A stretch of 64,000 nt of DNA from the NCBI RefSeq assembly GCF_004765795.1, contig NZ_SBIV01000004.1:301639-365638 (forward strand), given 5' to 3'. How positions within the stretch are numbered: the stretch's first letter is position 1; each line of letters starts with the position of its first letter. This document shows positions 8,285-16,760 of the stretch, piece after piece. The position numbers were made by a program, and so were the translations under genes. This stretch comes from Halorussus marinus. GTDB lineage: Archaea > Halobacteriota > Halobacteria > Halobacteriales > Haladaptataceae. The notes beneath the pieces were generated by a model. It was not told the DNA's origin. It made no database searches and saw nothing but the letters and a program-made list of their open reading frames with translations.

Positions 8285-9184
8285 ATGCCAAGTGAAGACT
8301 CGGAGAGCCGCTGGGCACCCATCCGCACCGCAGGTCGGGTCACTGCCCACGCCAAGACGCATCTCACGGTCCTGCTCATCGTCGTCGGGGCCGAACTGAT
8401 CGGCACCCAGACGTTCGCCGTCGGGCCCGGACAGGTCGTCCTGTTGCCGATGCTGTTCGCCGTCGTCGTCGGCGTCCTCGTCAGCTACAGCGTCCTCGGT
8501 CAGTACGTCGCGCCGCTCCGGAAGATCGTCACCGAGGAGGTGAGCCGGATCAGTAGCCCGATGCTCGTGATCGCGCTCATGCCGCTGGGCGTGAAGTACG
8601 GCATGATGGTCGGCCCCTCGTTCAGCGAACTGGTTCAGGCCGGTCCGGCGTTCGTCCTCCAGGAGTTCGGGAATCTCGGGACGATACTCATCGCGCTCCC
8701 GTTCGCGCTCGTGCTCGGCCTGAAGCGGGAGGCCATCGGCGGGGCGGTCAGCATCGCCCGCGAGCCGACCCTCGGCGTCATCACCGACAAGTACGGCATC
8801 GAGTCCCCGGAGGGCCGGGGCGTCCTCGGGACGTACCTGACCGGGACGGTACTCGGCACCGTCTTTTTCGGCCTGCTCGGGGGCTTTGCGCCCGCGACCG
8901 GACTCCACCCGCTCGCGCTCTCGATGGCCTGCGGGATGGGTAGTGCGAGCATGATGACCGCGTGTTCGTCGTCGCTGGCCGAGGCCGTCTCGGCCGTCCC
9001 CGAGGACCAACTGCTGTCGTTCGCCGCCACGAGCAACCTCCTCACCGGCGTCACCGGTCTGTACATGGTGCTTTTCATCGGCCTGCCGGTCATCACGCGG
9101 CTGTACGGCGTCCTCGAACCAGTCATCGGTCGAGGCGACCCGGAGCCGGACGCCGACGCCGTCCGAGACGCGGGGGGTGACTGA
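8285..9184 (+). CDS. DUF3100 family membrane protein
   Basis: A 299-residue protein with roughly eight hydrophobic segments after a short hydrophilic N-terminus. A Gly/Ser-rich stretch, CGMGSASMMTACSSSL near 220, lies between helices and looks like a substrate-binding loop of a secondary transporter. The length and this signature fit DUF3100 proteins. The start ATG 8285 is chosen because the longer frame runs through the promoter and palindrome. It is followed two bases later by a 160-residue five-helix membrane protein, so the two likely form one transporter. Function not established. Confidence 0.75.
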   Translation: MPSEDSESRWAPIRTAGRVTAHAKTHLTVLLIVVGAELIGTQTFAVGPGQVVLLPMLFAVVVGVLVSYSVLGQYVAPLRKIVTEEVSRISSPMLVIALMPLGVKYGMMVGPSFSELVQAGPAFVLQEFGNLGTILIALPFALVLGLKREAIGGAVSIAREPTLGVITDKYGIESPEGRGVLGTYLTGTVLGTVFFGLLGGFAPATGLHPLALSMACGMGSASMMTACSSSLAEAVSAVPEDQLLSFAATSNLLTGVTGLYMVLFIGLPVITRLYGVLEPVIGRGDPEPDADAVRDAGGD

Positions 9185-9186
9185 GC

Positions 9187-9669
9187 GTGTCGAACGCCTC
9201 CCGATCCGCGATGGAACTGCCCGAATTCAGCGTCGAGTCGCTCAAGATGCTTCTCGTCGTCGGCGCGCTCACGCTGACCGCGAACTGGGTCGGCTACGGC
9301 ATCAGCCCGCTCGACGCCGCCCCGGGCATCGGGCTCGTCGTCGCGATCGGATTCGTCTCGCTCGTGCTCGGACGCGTGCTCCCGCTCGACCTCCCGTCGT
9401 TCGCCTACGCGATGGTGATCGCGTTCCTGCTCGCGATCCCGTTCTCGCCGGTCCAAGGACAGGTGCTCGCGATGACCGAGCAGATCGACTTCCTGGCGAC
9501 CACGACGCCGATCCTCGCGTACGCCGGTCTCTCGATCGGGCTCCAGACCACTCGGATGAAGGAAGTCAGCTGGAAGCTCGTGTTGGTCGCCGTGCTGGTC
9601 TTCTTCGGCACCTACTTCGGCTCGGCGCTCATCTCCCACCTCGTTCTGGCGGCCCAGGGGATCATCTGA
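9187..9669 (+). CDS. Small polytopic membrane protein, partner of DUF3100 protein
   Basis: A 160-residue protein with about five hydrophobic helices. Among them are LLVVGALTLTANWVGYGI, SLVLGRVLPLDLP, FAYAMVIAFLLAIPF, ILAYAGLSIGL and VLVAVLVFFGTYFGSALIS. It starts at GTG 9187, two bases after the DUF3100 stop; an internal ATG at 9211 is the alternative. The helix with ILAYAGLSIGLQTTRMKE resembles the discontinuous helices of LysO/LrgB-like carriers. I infer that it is half of a split transporter. No specific family name is recognised. Confidence 0.7.
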   Translation: MSNASRSAMELPEFSVESLKMLLVVGALTLTANWVGYGISPLDAAPGIGLVVAIGFVSLVLGRVLPLDLPSFAYAMVIAFLLAIPFSPVQGQVLAMTEQIDFLATTTPILAYAGLSIGLQTTRMKEVSWKLVLVAVLVFFGTYFGSALISHLVLAAQGII

Positions 9670-9706
9670 CCGACTCGTCCCCCGTCGGGCAGTCGTCCGG
9701 AACCGG

Positions 9707-10765
9707 CTACTCGGGCGGCGTCACGCCGTGACCCGGCCCCGAGATGCGGTGGGTCGGGCCGCCGCCGTCGTCGTCGATGACGTCCTCGGCGAGCAGTCGG
9801 TTCCCGTCGAGGTCGACGTACGAGAAGGCGCCGGTGCCGGCGACGAGGTGGGCGCTCGCGTGGATGCCGACCGCGCTCTCGAGCATACAGCCGACCATCA
9901 GTTCGAGGTCGGCCCCCCGCGCGATCGCGGCGATGTCGGCGACCGCCAGCGGCCCGGACTTCCCGAGTTTGGCGTTGATCACGTCGGCGGCCTCCTCGCG
10001 CACGATCCGGACGGCATCGGCGGGCGTGAACACCGCCTCGTCGGCCGCGACCGGCACGTCGACGAGGTCGCGCGCGGTCGCGAGCCCGGCGACGTCGGCG
10101 GCCGGTACGGGCTGTTCGATCAGGTCGAGGCCGACGCCGCGCTCGCCGACCGCGTCGGCGAACCGGGCGGTCTCCTTGGGCGTCCAGCCCTGATTGGCGT
10201 CGACCTTGAGGGCGGCGTCGGGCGCCGCCTCGGCCACCGCCGCGACGCGCTCGACGTCGGCCGACACCTCTGTGCCGGTCTTGATCTTGAGGTGGCGATA
10301 GCCCGTCTCGACCGCCCGGCTCGCCCGCTCGGCCGCGGTCCCGGGGTCGACGATCGGGATCGTCACGTCGGTCTCGACCGGCTCTGGGGGCCCGCCGAAC
10401 AGCTCCGAGAGCGCGAGCGAGCGCTCCCGACAGTAGGCGTCGAGGATCGCGGTCTCGACCGCGAACAGCGCCGACGCCATCCCGGGAAACGCCGAGCGCA
10501 CCTCGCCGACCAGCCCGCGGTAGTCGGCGACCTCCCGGCCCTCGATCACCTCGGCGGCCGCCCGGGCGGTTTCGAGCGCGGCCGCCCGGGTCTCGCCCGT
10601 CACCGGCGGGATCGGCGATCCCTCGCCGTAGCCGGTCGCGCCCGACTCGGTCTCGACGGTCACGAGGAGGTTCGACGCCTCGCGTTGGGTGCCAAGCGCG
10701 ATCTCGAACGGCTCTTCGAGCGGGAGGTCGAGCGGTCGGACCGACACCGATTCGATCTCGCTCAC
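9707..10765 (-). CDS. dgcA: N-acetyl-D-glutamate racemase / dipeptide epimerase (enolase superfamily)
   Basis: A 352-residue muconate-lactonizing-type enolase-superfamily enzyme. The catalytic KxK is Lys160/Lys162 in HLKIKTG. Metal ligands are Asp189 (KVDANQGW), Glu217 (IEQP) and Asp242 (ADEAV). The second catalytic Lys is 266 in INAKLGKSG. These positions match L-Ala-D/L-Glu epimerases. Because it is coupled by GTGA to a DUF1611 gene of the DgcN type, I favour DgcA, which racemises N-acetyl-D-Glu to N-acetyl-L-Glu. A plain dipeptide epimerase is the alternative. The GTG start at 10765 gives MSEIESVSV. Confidence 0.85.
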   Translation of the reverse strand: MSEIESVSVRPLDLPLEEPFEIALGTQREASNLLVTVETESGATGYGEGSPIPPVTGETRAAALETARAAAEVIEGREVADYRGLVGEVRSAFPGMASALFAVETAILDAYCRERSLALSELFGGPPEPVETDVTIPIVDPGTAAERASRAVETGYRHLKIKTGTEVSADVERVAAVAEAAPDAALKVDANQGWTPKETARFADAVGERGVGLDLIEQPVPAADVAGLATARDLVDVPVAADEAVFTPADAVRIVREEAADVINAKLGKSGPLAVADIAAIARGADLELMVGCMLESAVGIHASAHLVAGTGAFSYVDLDGNRLLAEDVIDDDGGGPTHRISGPGHGVTPPE

Positions 10766-11850
10766 CGCCCGGTCACCCCCGATTCGTCCGCGGCCGGGGC
10801 GTCGGCGTCGAGGCGCTCGCGGACAGCCGCGAGGAGCTCCTCGGGGCCGCCGTCGTCGTAGACGTTCGCCGCGGGGAGCCCGAGGCGCTCGCGCTCGGTC
10901 GCCGCGTCGCCCCACGTCGAGACGCCGGCCACCGCGGCGTCCGAGAGGTCCTCGATCAGCCGGCGCTCGTGGTCGACGCCGTCGATCCGGAACGACTCGA
11001 AGTGGGTCCGGTCGGTCCGGTCGGGGTCGTCGGCGAGCACGACCGCGTCGGGCCACGCGCCGTGGAGGATCGAGAGGGTCACCCCCGAGTAGGCGCGGTG
11101 GGTCAGCGACGCCTGCCCCTCGACGAACACCAGATCGTGGTCGGCGCCCACCGCTTTCACCATGTCCTCGACGACGCCGGCGGTGAAGTCGGCCGGGACG
11201 CGGTCGATCACCGCGCCCTCGTGGGCGCCCACCATGATGCCGGTCTGGCCGGTCGCGACCCACCCGGCGTCGAGGCCCGCCTCGCGGGCCGCCCGGTAGA
11301 GTTCGAAGGTGGTCGTCCGCTTGCCGACCGCGCAGTCGGTCCCGAGAGTCAGCACCACGTCGGCCTCGACCGCGTCGACCGATCCGTCGCCGACCCGGAG
11401 GTCGGCCTCGCCCGGCGGCTTTCGCACGTCGAACAGCCGCGCGCCGTGCTCGTCGGCGAGCGCGCGCCAGCGCTCGCGCTCGGAGAGAAAGACGTGGAGC
11501 CCGGAGACCACGTCACACCCCGCCCGGATCGCGTCCTCGATGTCCGACACCCACGCGTCGGGGAGGTCCCCGCCAGCGGGCGCGACGCCGATGACGAGCG
11601 CCTCGGCCTCGGGGGCCGCTTCGAGCGCGTCCGCGACCGTCTCGACGATCGGGACGTCCGGCGCGTCGGAGTTCGAGAGCACGTCGGTCGGCGACTCCCC
11701 GGCGGTGTCGGCGTCGACGACCGCCCGCGCGTCGAACACGTCGCTGTGGAGCACGACCCCGTTCGCGGTCTTCCCGCCCGTCTTCCCGAACTCCCCCTCG
11801 GCGAGGACGATCGCGGGCGCCGGCACGTCGAACTGGTCTCGGAGATTCAT
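10762..11850 (-). CDS. dgcN: DUF1611 family D-glutamate N-acetyltransferase
   Basis: A 362-residue DUF1611 protein. It has an N-terminal Rossmann-like half with LAEGEFGKTGGKTANG. The C-terminal half carries a P-loop-like LGTDCAVGKRTTTFEL near 187-202, followed by GWVATGQTGIM and FVEGQASLTH. This is the layout of DgcN, reported to acetylate D-Glu before DgcA racemises the product. It lies immediately upstream of dgcA with a 4-base overlap. Start ATG 11850 (MNLRDQFDVPAPAIV). A box shared with the upstream carrier gene lies 46 bp before the start. Confidence 0.82.
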   Translation of the reverse strand: MNLRDQFDVPAPAIVLAEGEFGKTGGKTANGVVLHSDVFDARAVVDADTAGESPTDVLSNSDAPDVPIVETVADALEAAPEAEALVIGVAPAGGDLPDAWVSDIEDAIRAGCDVVSGLHVFLSERERWRALADEHGARLFDVRKPPGEADLRVGDGSVDAVEADVVLTLGTDCAVGKRTTTFELYRAAREAGLDAGWVATGQTGIMVGAHEGAVIDRVPADFTAGVVEDMVKAVGADHDLVFVEGQASLTHRAYSGVTLSILHGAWPDAVVLADDPDRTDRTHFESFRIDGVDHERRLIEDLSDAAVAGVSTWGDAATERERLGLPAANVYDDGGPEELLAAVRERLDADAPAADESGVTGR

Positions 11851-11895
11851 CGTGTCCGAGCATCGGTGGTCGGCCCCCTAAACGTCTCACCCTTT

Positions 11896-11905
11896 CATAG
11901 AAGGG
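11896..11905 (-). promoter_or_regulatory. Shared box upstream of dgcN
   Basis: CATAGAAGGG (read on the + strand), 46 bp before the dgcN start. The same 10 bases occur in the same orientation 48 bp before the YkvI-type carrier gene. In both cases a TATA-like element follows nearer the start (CGTTTAGG here). A common activator site is inferred. Confidence 0.5.
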
Positions 11906-11936
11906 TCCGACCGAGCGAGACCGGCTCGCCCGGCGC

Positions 11937-13169
11937 TCAGTCGTCCGACCGGGCCGTGCCGGCGGCCACCTCGCCGGTTCCCAGCACGCTCGATCCCCAG
12001 TCGGGGTTCCGGATGCGGAGCACCCCGACGGTGAGCAGGGGGACCGCGAACAGCGCGATGAAGAGGTACGCCATCGTGGTGTACCCCTGTGCGACCAGCG
12101 CGACGATGCCGACCCGCGACAGCACCAGCGCCCCGACGAGGACGGCGACCGCCAGCCCGCCGCGCTGGAGCTTCGAGAGCCCGGTCTGGCCGTCGAGCGG
12201 GCCGACGGCCACGTCCGCGATGTTCTCGTCGAGGCGATCGACCAGCGCGTGGATGAGCCCGACGCTGGTCTCGATCAGCGTCCACCCCATCACGACCCCG
12301 TAGAACGCGATCAGGCCGGGGCCGCCGACGCGTTCGAGCACCGGTAGCCACGGGACGGCGGCGCCCATCACGCCCTCCGCGGGGTAAAAGCCCATGAACG
12401 AGACGTACGTCAGCGCGAACGGGATCGTCATCAGCGCGCCCGCGAGCACCCCGGAGACGACCGACTCCCGCCGGCTCGTCTGACGGTCGAGCGCGAAGAA
12501 CACCGCCGGGAAGACCACGAGGTTGTAACCCACGTAGAGGATCCCCGACTGCAGGACCGACAGCGCGTCGGCCTCGCCGACGTAGGAGGTGTCGCCCGCC
12601 GCGAACACCGCGGTGACGTCGCCCCACGTCTGGGACAGCACCAGCGCGCCGAACACGAGGTAGGCCAGATAGAGGAACGCCGTCCCGCCGGTCTTGAACC
12701 GCTCGATGAGCGACTCGCCGGCGTAGCTGAGCACCCCGACCACCGCGACGACCGCGCTGACCCCCGCGAGGTAGGGGACGCCGATCGTCTGCTCCATGAT
12801 GTTGCCCGCCGCCGACGCCATGATCGCGATCACCAGCACCGCCATCACGACGAACAGCAGGTCGAACGCCGGCCACAACCGACCGATGAGCTGTCTGATA
12901 AAGCGCTTGTAGTCGTACGCGCCGAAGGTCCTCGCGACCTCGAAGGTGAGCACGGCCATCACCGTGAACCCGATCCAGATGCCGACCACGGCGAGCCAGC
13001 CCGCCGCGCCGTACTTCGCGCCGTAGGTCACGATCTCCCGGCCGGTGGCGTACCCGCCGCCGATGAGCACCGACTGGAGGATTATCGCCGGGAGGACGAT
13101 CGTCCCGAACGGGCCGCTTGCGAGTCGCTCGAACAGTCCCGCGTCGTCCCCACTGGTACCAGTTGACAT
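11937..13169 (-). CDS. YkvI family membrane protein (LeuT-fold carrier)
   Basis: A 410-residue membrane protein with about ten hydrophobic helices. The first helix is broken by the Gly-rich motif SVLIGGGYATGREIVTYGAKYG, as in LeuT-fold amino-acid carriers of the YkvI group. Further helices include WLAVVGIWIGFTVMAVLTF and GILYVGYNLVVFPAVFFAL. The start ATG 13169 is preferred over an in-frame start 7 codons upstream because the TATA-like CTATATG lies about 32 bp before it. It is upstream of and collinear with dgcN-dgcA and shares a box with them, so D-Glu or a related acyl-amino acid is a candidate substrate. Confidence 0.8.
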   Translation of the reverse strand: MSTGTSGDDAGLFERLASGPFGTIVLPAIILQSVLIGGGYATGREIVTYGAKYGAAGWLAVVGIWIGFTVMAVLTFEVARTFGAYDYKRFIRQLIGRLWPAFDLLFVVMAVLVIAIMASAAGNIMEQTIGVPYLAGVSAVVAVVGVLSYAGESLIERFKTGGTAFLYLAYLVFGALVLSQTWGDVTAVFAAGDTSYVGEADALSVLQSGILYVGYNLVVFPAVFFALDRQTSRRESVVSGVLAGALMTIPFALTYVSFMGFYPAEGVMGAAVPWLPVLERVGGPGLIAFYGVVMGWTLIETSVGLIHALVDRLDENIADVAVGPLDGQTGLSKLQRGGLAVAVLVGALVLSRVGIVALVAQGYTTMAYLFIALFAVPLLTVGVLRIRNPDWGSSVLGTGEVAAGTARSDD

Positions 13170-13216
13170 ATTACACGAGAGAACTACCAACGGAGCCGCA
13201 TATAGATGCGACCTAC

Positions 13217-13226
13217 CATAGAAGGG
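13217..13226 (-). promoter_or_regulatory. Shared box upstream of the YkvI-type gene
   Basis: CATAGAAGGG on the + strand, 48 bp before the start at 13169 and about 15 bp upstream of a TATA-like CTATATG. It is the second copy of the box found before dgcN. It also lies just beyond the 3' end of the HTH_10 regulator gene. Confidence 0.5.
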
Positions 13227-13230
13227 CCGG

Positions 13231-13959
13231 TCACTCCGGGTCGAGTAGTTTCGCCTCGGCCTTCCGGAGGTGTTCGAGCACCGTGGGCTTGGTCACGTCG
13301 AGTTCGGCCGCGAGGTCGGTCGCCGACGTCTCTCGGGGCCACTCGTAGTAGCCCCGACGCCGGGCGAGTTCGAATATCTCGCGCTGGCGCTCGGAGAGTC
13401 GGTCGCCCGCCGCCGCGGCGGTCGGCTCGGCGTCGGGCGATTTCATCCCCTGAACGGTGATCTCGGCGTCCATCTCGCGGCGGATCTCGTCGAGGCGGGT
13501 CTCGATCGTCGACCGCGAGGCGGTGACGATGACGGTCCAGTACTCGTAGCCGTCACGAATCCGGATCTCCTCGTCGGGGAGGAACCCCCGCGAGAGGAAC
13601 GCGTCGTGGATGCTGTTTTCGGGCTCGTAGCGCACCAGAAGCTCCTCGGTCACGTTGCCGGCCGCCTCGGTGCGGAGGCTCGGATTGAAGTAGGTCTGTA
13701 CCCGCTCGACCCGGTGGGTCAGCGCCGACTCGTCGATCGCGGCGACGAGCGCGTCGATCCGGGCGTTGCGATCGGCGTGGGCCGTCATCCGGGCGTTGAC
13801 CAGCCCGTCGAACTCGTGGACGCTGTGGGCGATCAGCCCCGCGTCGACCGCCGCCGTCGTCCGGAGGGTCCAGCAGTTCGGGTGCCAGATCTTCAGGGTG
13901 AACTGCGTGGGCTGTCGGCTCTCCCCTGTGCGGGGGCCCTCTCCGGTAACCTCTCCCAT
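13231..13959 (-). CDS. Bat-type HTH_10 transcriptional regulator
   Basis: A 242-residue regulator. The C-terminal 55 residues form the HTH_10 domain of bacterio-opsin-activator-like proteins. It starts LSERQREIFELARRRGYYEW and continues ATDLAAELDVTKPTVLEHLRKAEAKLL. The N-terminal 180 residues carry conserved Trp/Phe positions (TLKIWHPNCWTL), as in amino-acid-sensing members of this group. Start ATG 13959. Placed directly upstream of the YkvI-dgcN-dgcA genes, it is the prime candidate to bind the shared box before them. That link is inference. Confidence 0.85.
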   Translation of the reverse strand: MGEVTGEGPRTGESRQPTQFTLKIWHPNCWTLRTTAAVDAGLIAHSVHEFDGLVNARMTAHADRNARIDALVAAIDESALTHRVERVQTYFNPSLRTEAAGNVTEELLVRYEPENSIHDAFLSRGFLPDEEIRIRDGYEYWTVIVTASRSTIETRLDEIRREMDAEITVQGMKSPDAEPTAAAAGDRLSERQREIFELARRRGYYEWPRETSATDLAAELDVTKPTVLEHLRKAEAKLLDPE

Positions 13960-14150
13960 AGCGTTGACCAGCGCGAGCCCACAATTAAGCGTTGCGCCGG
14001 ACGACCGACGCCGACGCGGCCGCGTCGAGTTCCTTTCACCGTCCGGGACGGAGTATCACGCGAGCCCGGGGATAAGTCTTAGACCGCCGCCGGTAATACT
14101 CCCCGCGAGGTCCCGAAAGTGAAACGTCGGCTCCGCCGTCGATTTACCCG

Positions 14151-14160
14151 TAGTTTTAAC
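14151..14160 (+). promoter_or_regulatory. TATA element of the peptide importer operon
   Basis: TAGTTTTAAC, centred about 28 bp before ATG 14184, which favours that ATG as a leaderless start over the one at 14166. Confidence 0.55.
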
Positions 14161-14183
14161 AGGAGATGTGTGGAGTGGTACCT

Positions 14184-15785
14184 ATGCACGAAATGGGAGA
14201 GTACGACCGTCGTGCATGTCTCAGAGCAATCGGCGCTGCTGGGGCAGTCGGGGTGACGGGAATCGCCGGGGTGTCGGGGAACGGTGGGGCGACAAACGAC
14301 GCGGCAAGGGCGACTCAGGACGGGAGCCAGCTCTCGTACGCGCTCCAGGAGTCGATCGTGGCGATGGACTTCGCGCTCGCGTACGACTTTACGACCAACA
14401 AGGTGACCAACAACGTCTGGGACACGCTGGTCACCTACACCTACGACGACCCGCCGGAGCTCACGAACTGGCTGGCGTCGAACGTCGAGACCGAGGGCGA
14501 CACCTCCTACGTGTACGAACTCCGGGACGCGACGTTCCACAACGGCGAGCCGGTCACGGCGGGCGACGTGAAGGCGAGCTTCGAGCGGATACGGAACCCG
14601 GACGTCGCCTCGCCGCTCTCATGGGCGCTCGAGAACGTCCAGGAGGGCGACGACGGCATCGAGGTCGTCGACGAGCGGACCGTCCGATTCAACCTCGCCG
14701 AGCAGTCTGCGGTCTGGCGGTACATGCCCGGGTTCGTGGGGATCGGGCCGGCCTCGGCGATGGACGAACACGGCGTCGACTTCGGGCGGAACCCGGGGAC
14801 GACCGTCGGTAGCGGGCCGTTCGCGGTCGAGTCGTGGAGCCAGGGCAACCAGATCGAGCTCGTCCGCCACGACGACTACTGGAACGACGACCTCCCGATG
14901 GCCGACGGGATCACGTTCAGCATCGTGCCCGAGGGCTCCTCACGGGTGACCGGTCTCAGCACGGGCGAACACGACGTCGTGGGGAACCTGCCGCCCCAGC
15001 AGTGGCAGCAGGTGTCGAACATGGGCAACGCCCGCATCGACCGGGGGACGACGTTCCTCGAGTACAAGCTCTCGATGCAGAACCAGCGCGAGCCCTGGCA
15101 GTCGGACAAACAGCTCCGACAGGCGCTCGCGTACGCCACCAACTGGGACCAGATAATCGAGAACGTCTACTTCGGGACGGCGGTCCGCCAGCAGGGGCCG
15201 CTCCCCCAGAACATGCGGTGGCACAACGACGAGCTCGACCTGTACGGCCACGACCCCGAGCGGGCCCAGGAGCTCTACGACCAGAGCGGCGGGATCGACC
15301 GGCCGATCGAGTTCATCGCCACGCAGGGCACGCAGGCCCGAGTCGCGGTCATCGTCCAAGAGCAGTGGCGCGACGCGCTCGGGGTGGAGGTCAACGTCAA
15401 CCAGATGCCCTACGAGCAGCTGCTCCCGCGCATCGAGAACGGGGAGTACGACATCCAGTACGACGGGTGGGGCTCGGACTACCCGGATCCGGACGGACAG
15501 CTGTACTCGCAGTACAACTCCGAGTTCTGGCCGCCGAACAACAACGAGTCGTGGTACGAGAACGGCGAGGTCGACGACCTGCTCGAACAGGCCCGGACCA
15601 CGACCGACGAGGCCGAACGCGAGGAGCTGTACAAGCGGATTCAGGAGATCGTCCACGACGACGTGCCGGCCATCTGGGGCGTGCTCGTCGAGCAGGGGTT
15701 CGGGGTCAACGAGTCGCTGTCGTTCCCCGAGGTGACGCCGATGTGGTACTGGCAGGACGTCGGCGCTCGGGTCGGTCCCCAGTAA
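14184..15785 (+). CDS. Peptide ABC transporter substrate-binding protein (SBP family 5), Tat-exported
   Basis: A 533-residue family 5 receptor (DppA/OppA type). The N-terminus has a Tat-like YDRRACLRAIGAAGAVG with a hydrophobic stretch but no clear lipobox Cys. Hallmarks are YELRDATFHNGEPVTAGDVKASFERI, GSGPFAVESW, LRQALAYATNWDQI and YDIQYDGWGSDYPDPD, the last resembling the WxADYPD signature of the family. Start chosen at ATG 14184. ATG 14166 (6 codons earlier) lies too close to the TATA, and ATG 14193 is another option. It heads a five-cistron Dpp/Opp operon that ends with a dipeptidase. Confidence 0.93.
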   Translation: MHEMGEYDRRACLRAIGAAGAVGVTGIAGVSGNGGATNDAARATQDGSQLSYALQESIVAMDFALAYDFTTNKVTNNVWDTLVTYTYDDPPELTNWLASNVETEGDTSYVYELRDATFHNGEPVTAGDVKASFERIRNPDVASPLSWALENVQEGDDGIEVVDERTVRFNLAEQSAVWRYMPGFVGIGPASAMDEHGVDFGRNPGTTVGSGPFAVESWSQGNQIELVRHDDYWNDDLPMADGITFSIVPEGSSRVTGLSTGEHDVVGNLPPQQWQQVSNMGNARIDRGTTFLEYKLSMQNQREPWQSDKQLRQALAYATNWDQIIENVYFGTAVRQQGPLPQNMRWHNDELDLYGHDPERAQELYDQSGGIDRPIEFIATQGTQARVAVIVQEQWRDALGVEVNVNQMPYEQLLPRIENGEYDIQYDGWGSDYPDPDGQLYSQYNSEFWPPNNNESWYENGEVDDLLEQARTTTDEAEREELYKRIQEIVHDDVPAIWGVLVEQGFGVNESLSFPEVTPMWYWQDVGARVGPQ

Positions 15786-15806
15786 CCGCTCTCGGTTCGC
15801 TTCAGC

Positions 15807-16757
15807 ATGGGTCTGGCACGCTACGTCCTGCGACGGCTCCTGTTGCTCGTTCCGGTCGTCATCGGCGCGACCTTGCTCATCTTCCTGATGCTCCACCTCG
15901 CGCCGGGCGACCCCGCGAGACTCATCCTCGGACAGCGCCGGGCGTCCGAGGAGACGATCCGCAACATCCGCCAGATCTTCCACCTCAACGAGCCGCTATG
16001 GAAGCAGTACCTGCTGTGGCTGTGGGACGCGCTCCACGGCGACCTCGGGCGGTCGTTCACGTTCCGCCGGCCCGTGACCGAGATGATCGTCGAGCGGTAC
16101 CCGATCACGCTCCAGCTCGCGCTCTCGGGGTGGCTGATCTCGATGGCCGTCGGCATCCCGGCCGGTATCGTCAGCGCGGTCAAGCAGTACACGAAGGTCG
16201 ACTACGTCACCACCATCGTCGCCCTCTCGGGCGTGTCGATGCCGGTCTTCTGGCAGGGGATCATGCTGATACTGCTGTTTTCGTACTTTTTGGGGTGGTT
16301 CCCGAGCTCGGGGTTCGCGGTCGACGGAACCGTCTTCGATCGGCTCCACCACCTCACGCTGCCGGCGATCGCGCTCGGGACCAGCATCACCGCGCTCACC
16401 GTCCGACTCACCCGATCGGCGATGCTCGACGTCCTCAATCAGGACTACATCAGGACGGCCCGCTCGAAGGGCGTCAGCGAGCGCGAGATCATCACCGGCC
16501 ACGCGCTCCAAAACGCCTTCCTGCCGATCCTGACCGTCCTCGGCATGCAGTTGGGACTGCTGTTGGCGGGCAGCGTGCTGACCGAGACGGTGTTCGGGAT
16601 CGGCGGCCTCGGGCGCCTGCTGATCCGCGCGGTCCACAAGTTCGACTACCCGACGGTGCAGGGACTGACGCTGGTGATCGTGACCGTGATGGTGTTCATG
16701 AACCTCCTCGTCGACGTCCTCTACACGTTCATCAATCCGAAGATCAGGTACGACTGA
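15807..16757 (+). CDS. Peptide ABC transporter permease, DppB/OppB type
   Basis: A 316-residue permease. It begins LARYVLRRLLLLVPVVIGATLLIFLMLHLAPGDPA, the standard DppB opening with the first transmembrane helix and the P-G-D-P loop. Further on are RSAMLDVLNQDYIRTARSKGVSEREI (EAA coupling loop near 205-230) and FGIGGLGRLL. About six helices. It starts 21 bases after the receptor gene and is followed 3 bases later by the DppC gene. Confidence 0.93.
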   Translation: MGLARYVLRRLLLLVPVVIGATLLIFLMLHLAPGDPARLILGQRRASEETIRNIRQIFHLNEPLWKQYLLWLWDALHGDLGRSFTFRRPVTEMIVERYPITLQLALSGWLISMAVGIPAGIVSAVKQYTKVDYVTTIVALSGVSMPVFWQGIMLILLFSYFLGWFPSSGFAVDGTVFDRLHHLTLPAIALGTSITALTVRLTRSAMLDVLNQDYIRTARSKGVSEREIITGHALQNAFLPILTVLGMQLGLLLAGSVLTETVFGIGGLGRLLIRAVHKFDYPTVQGLTLVIVTVMVFMNLLVDVLYTFINPKIRYD

Positions 16758-16760
16758 GCC

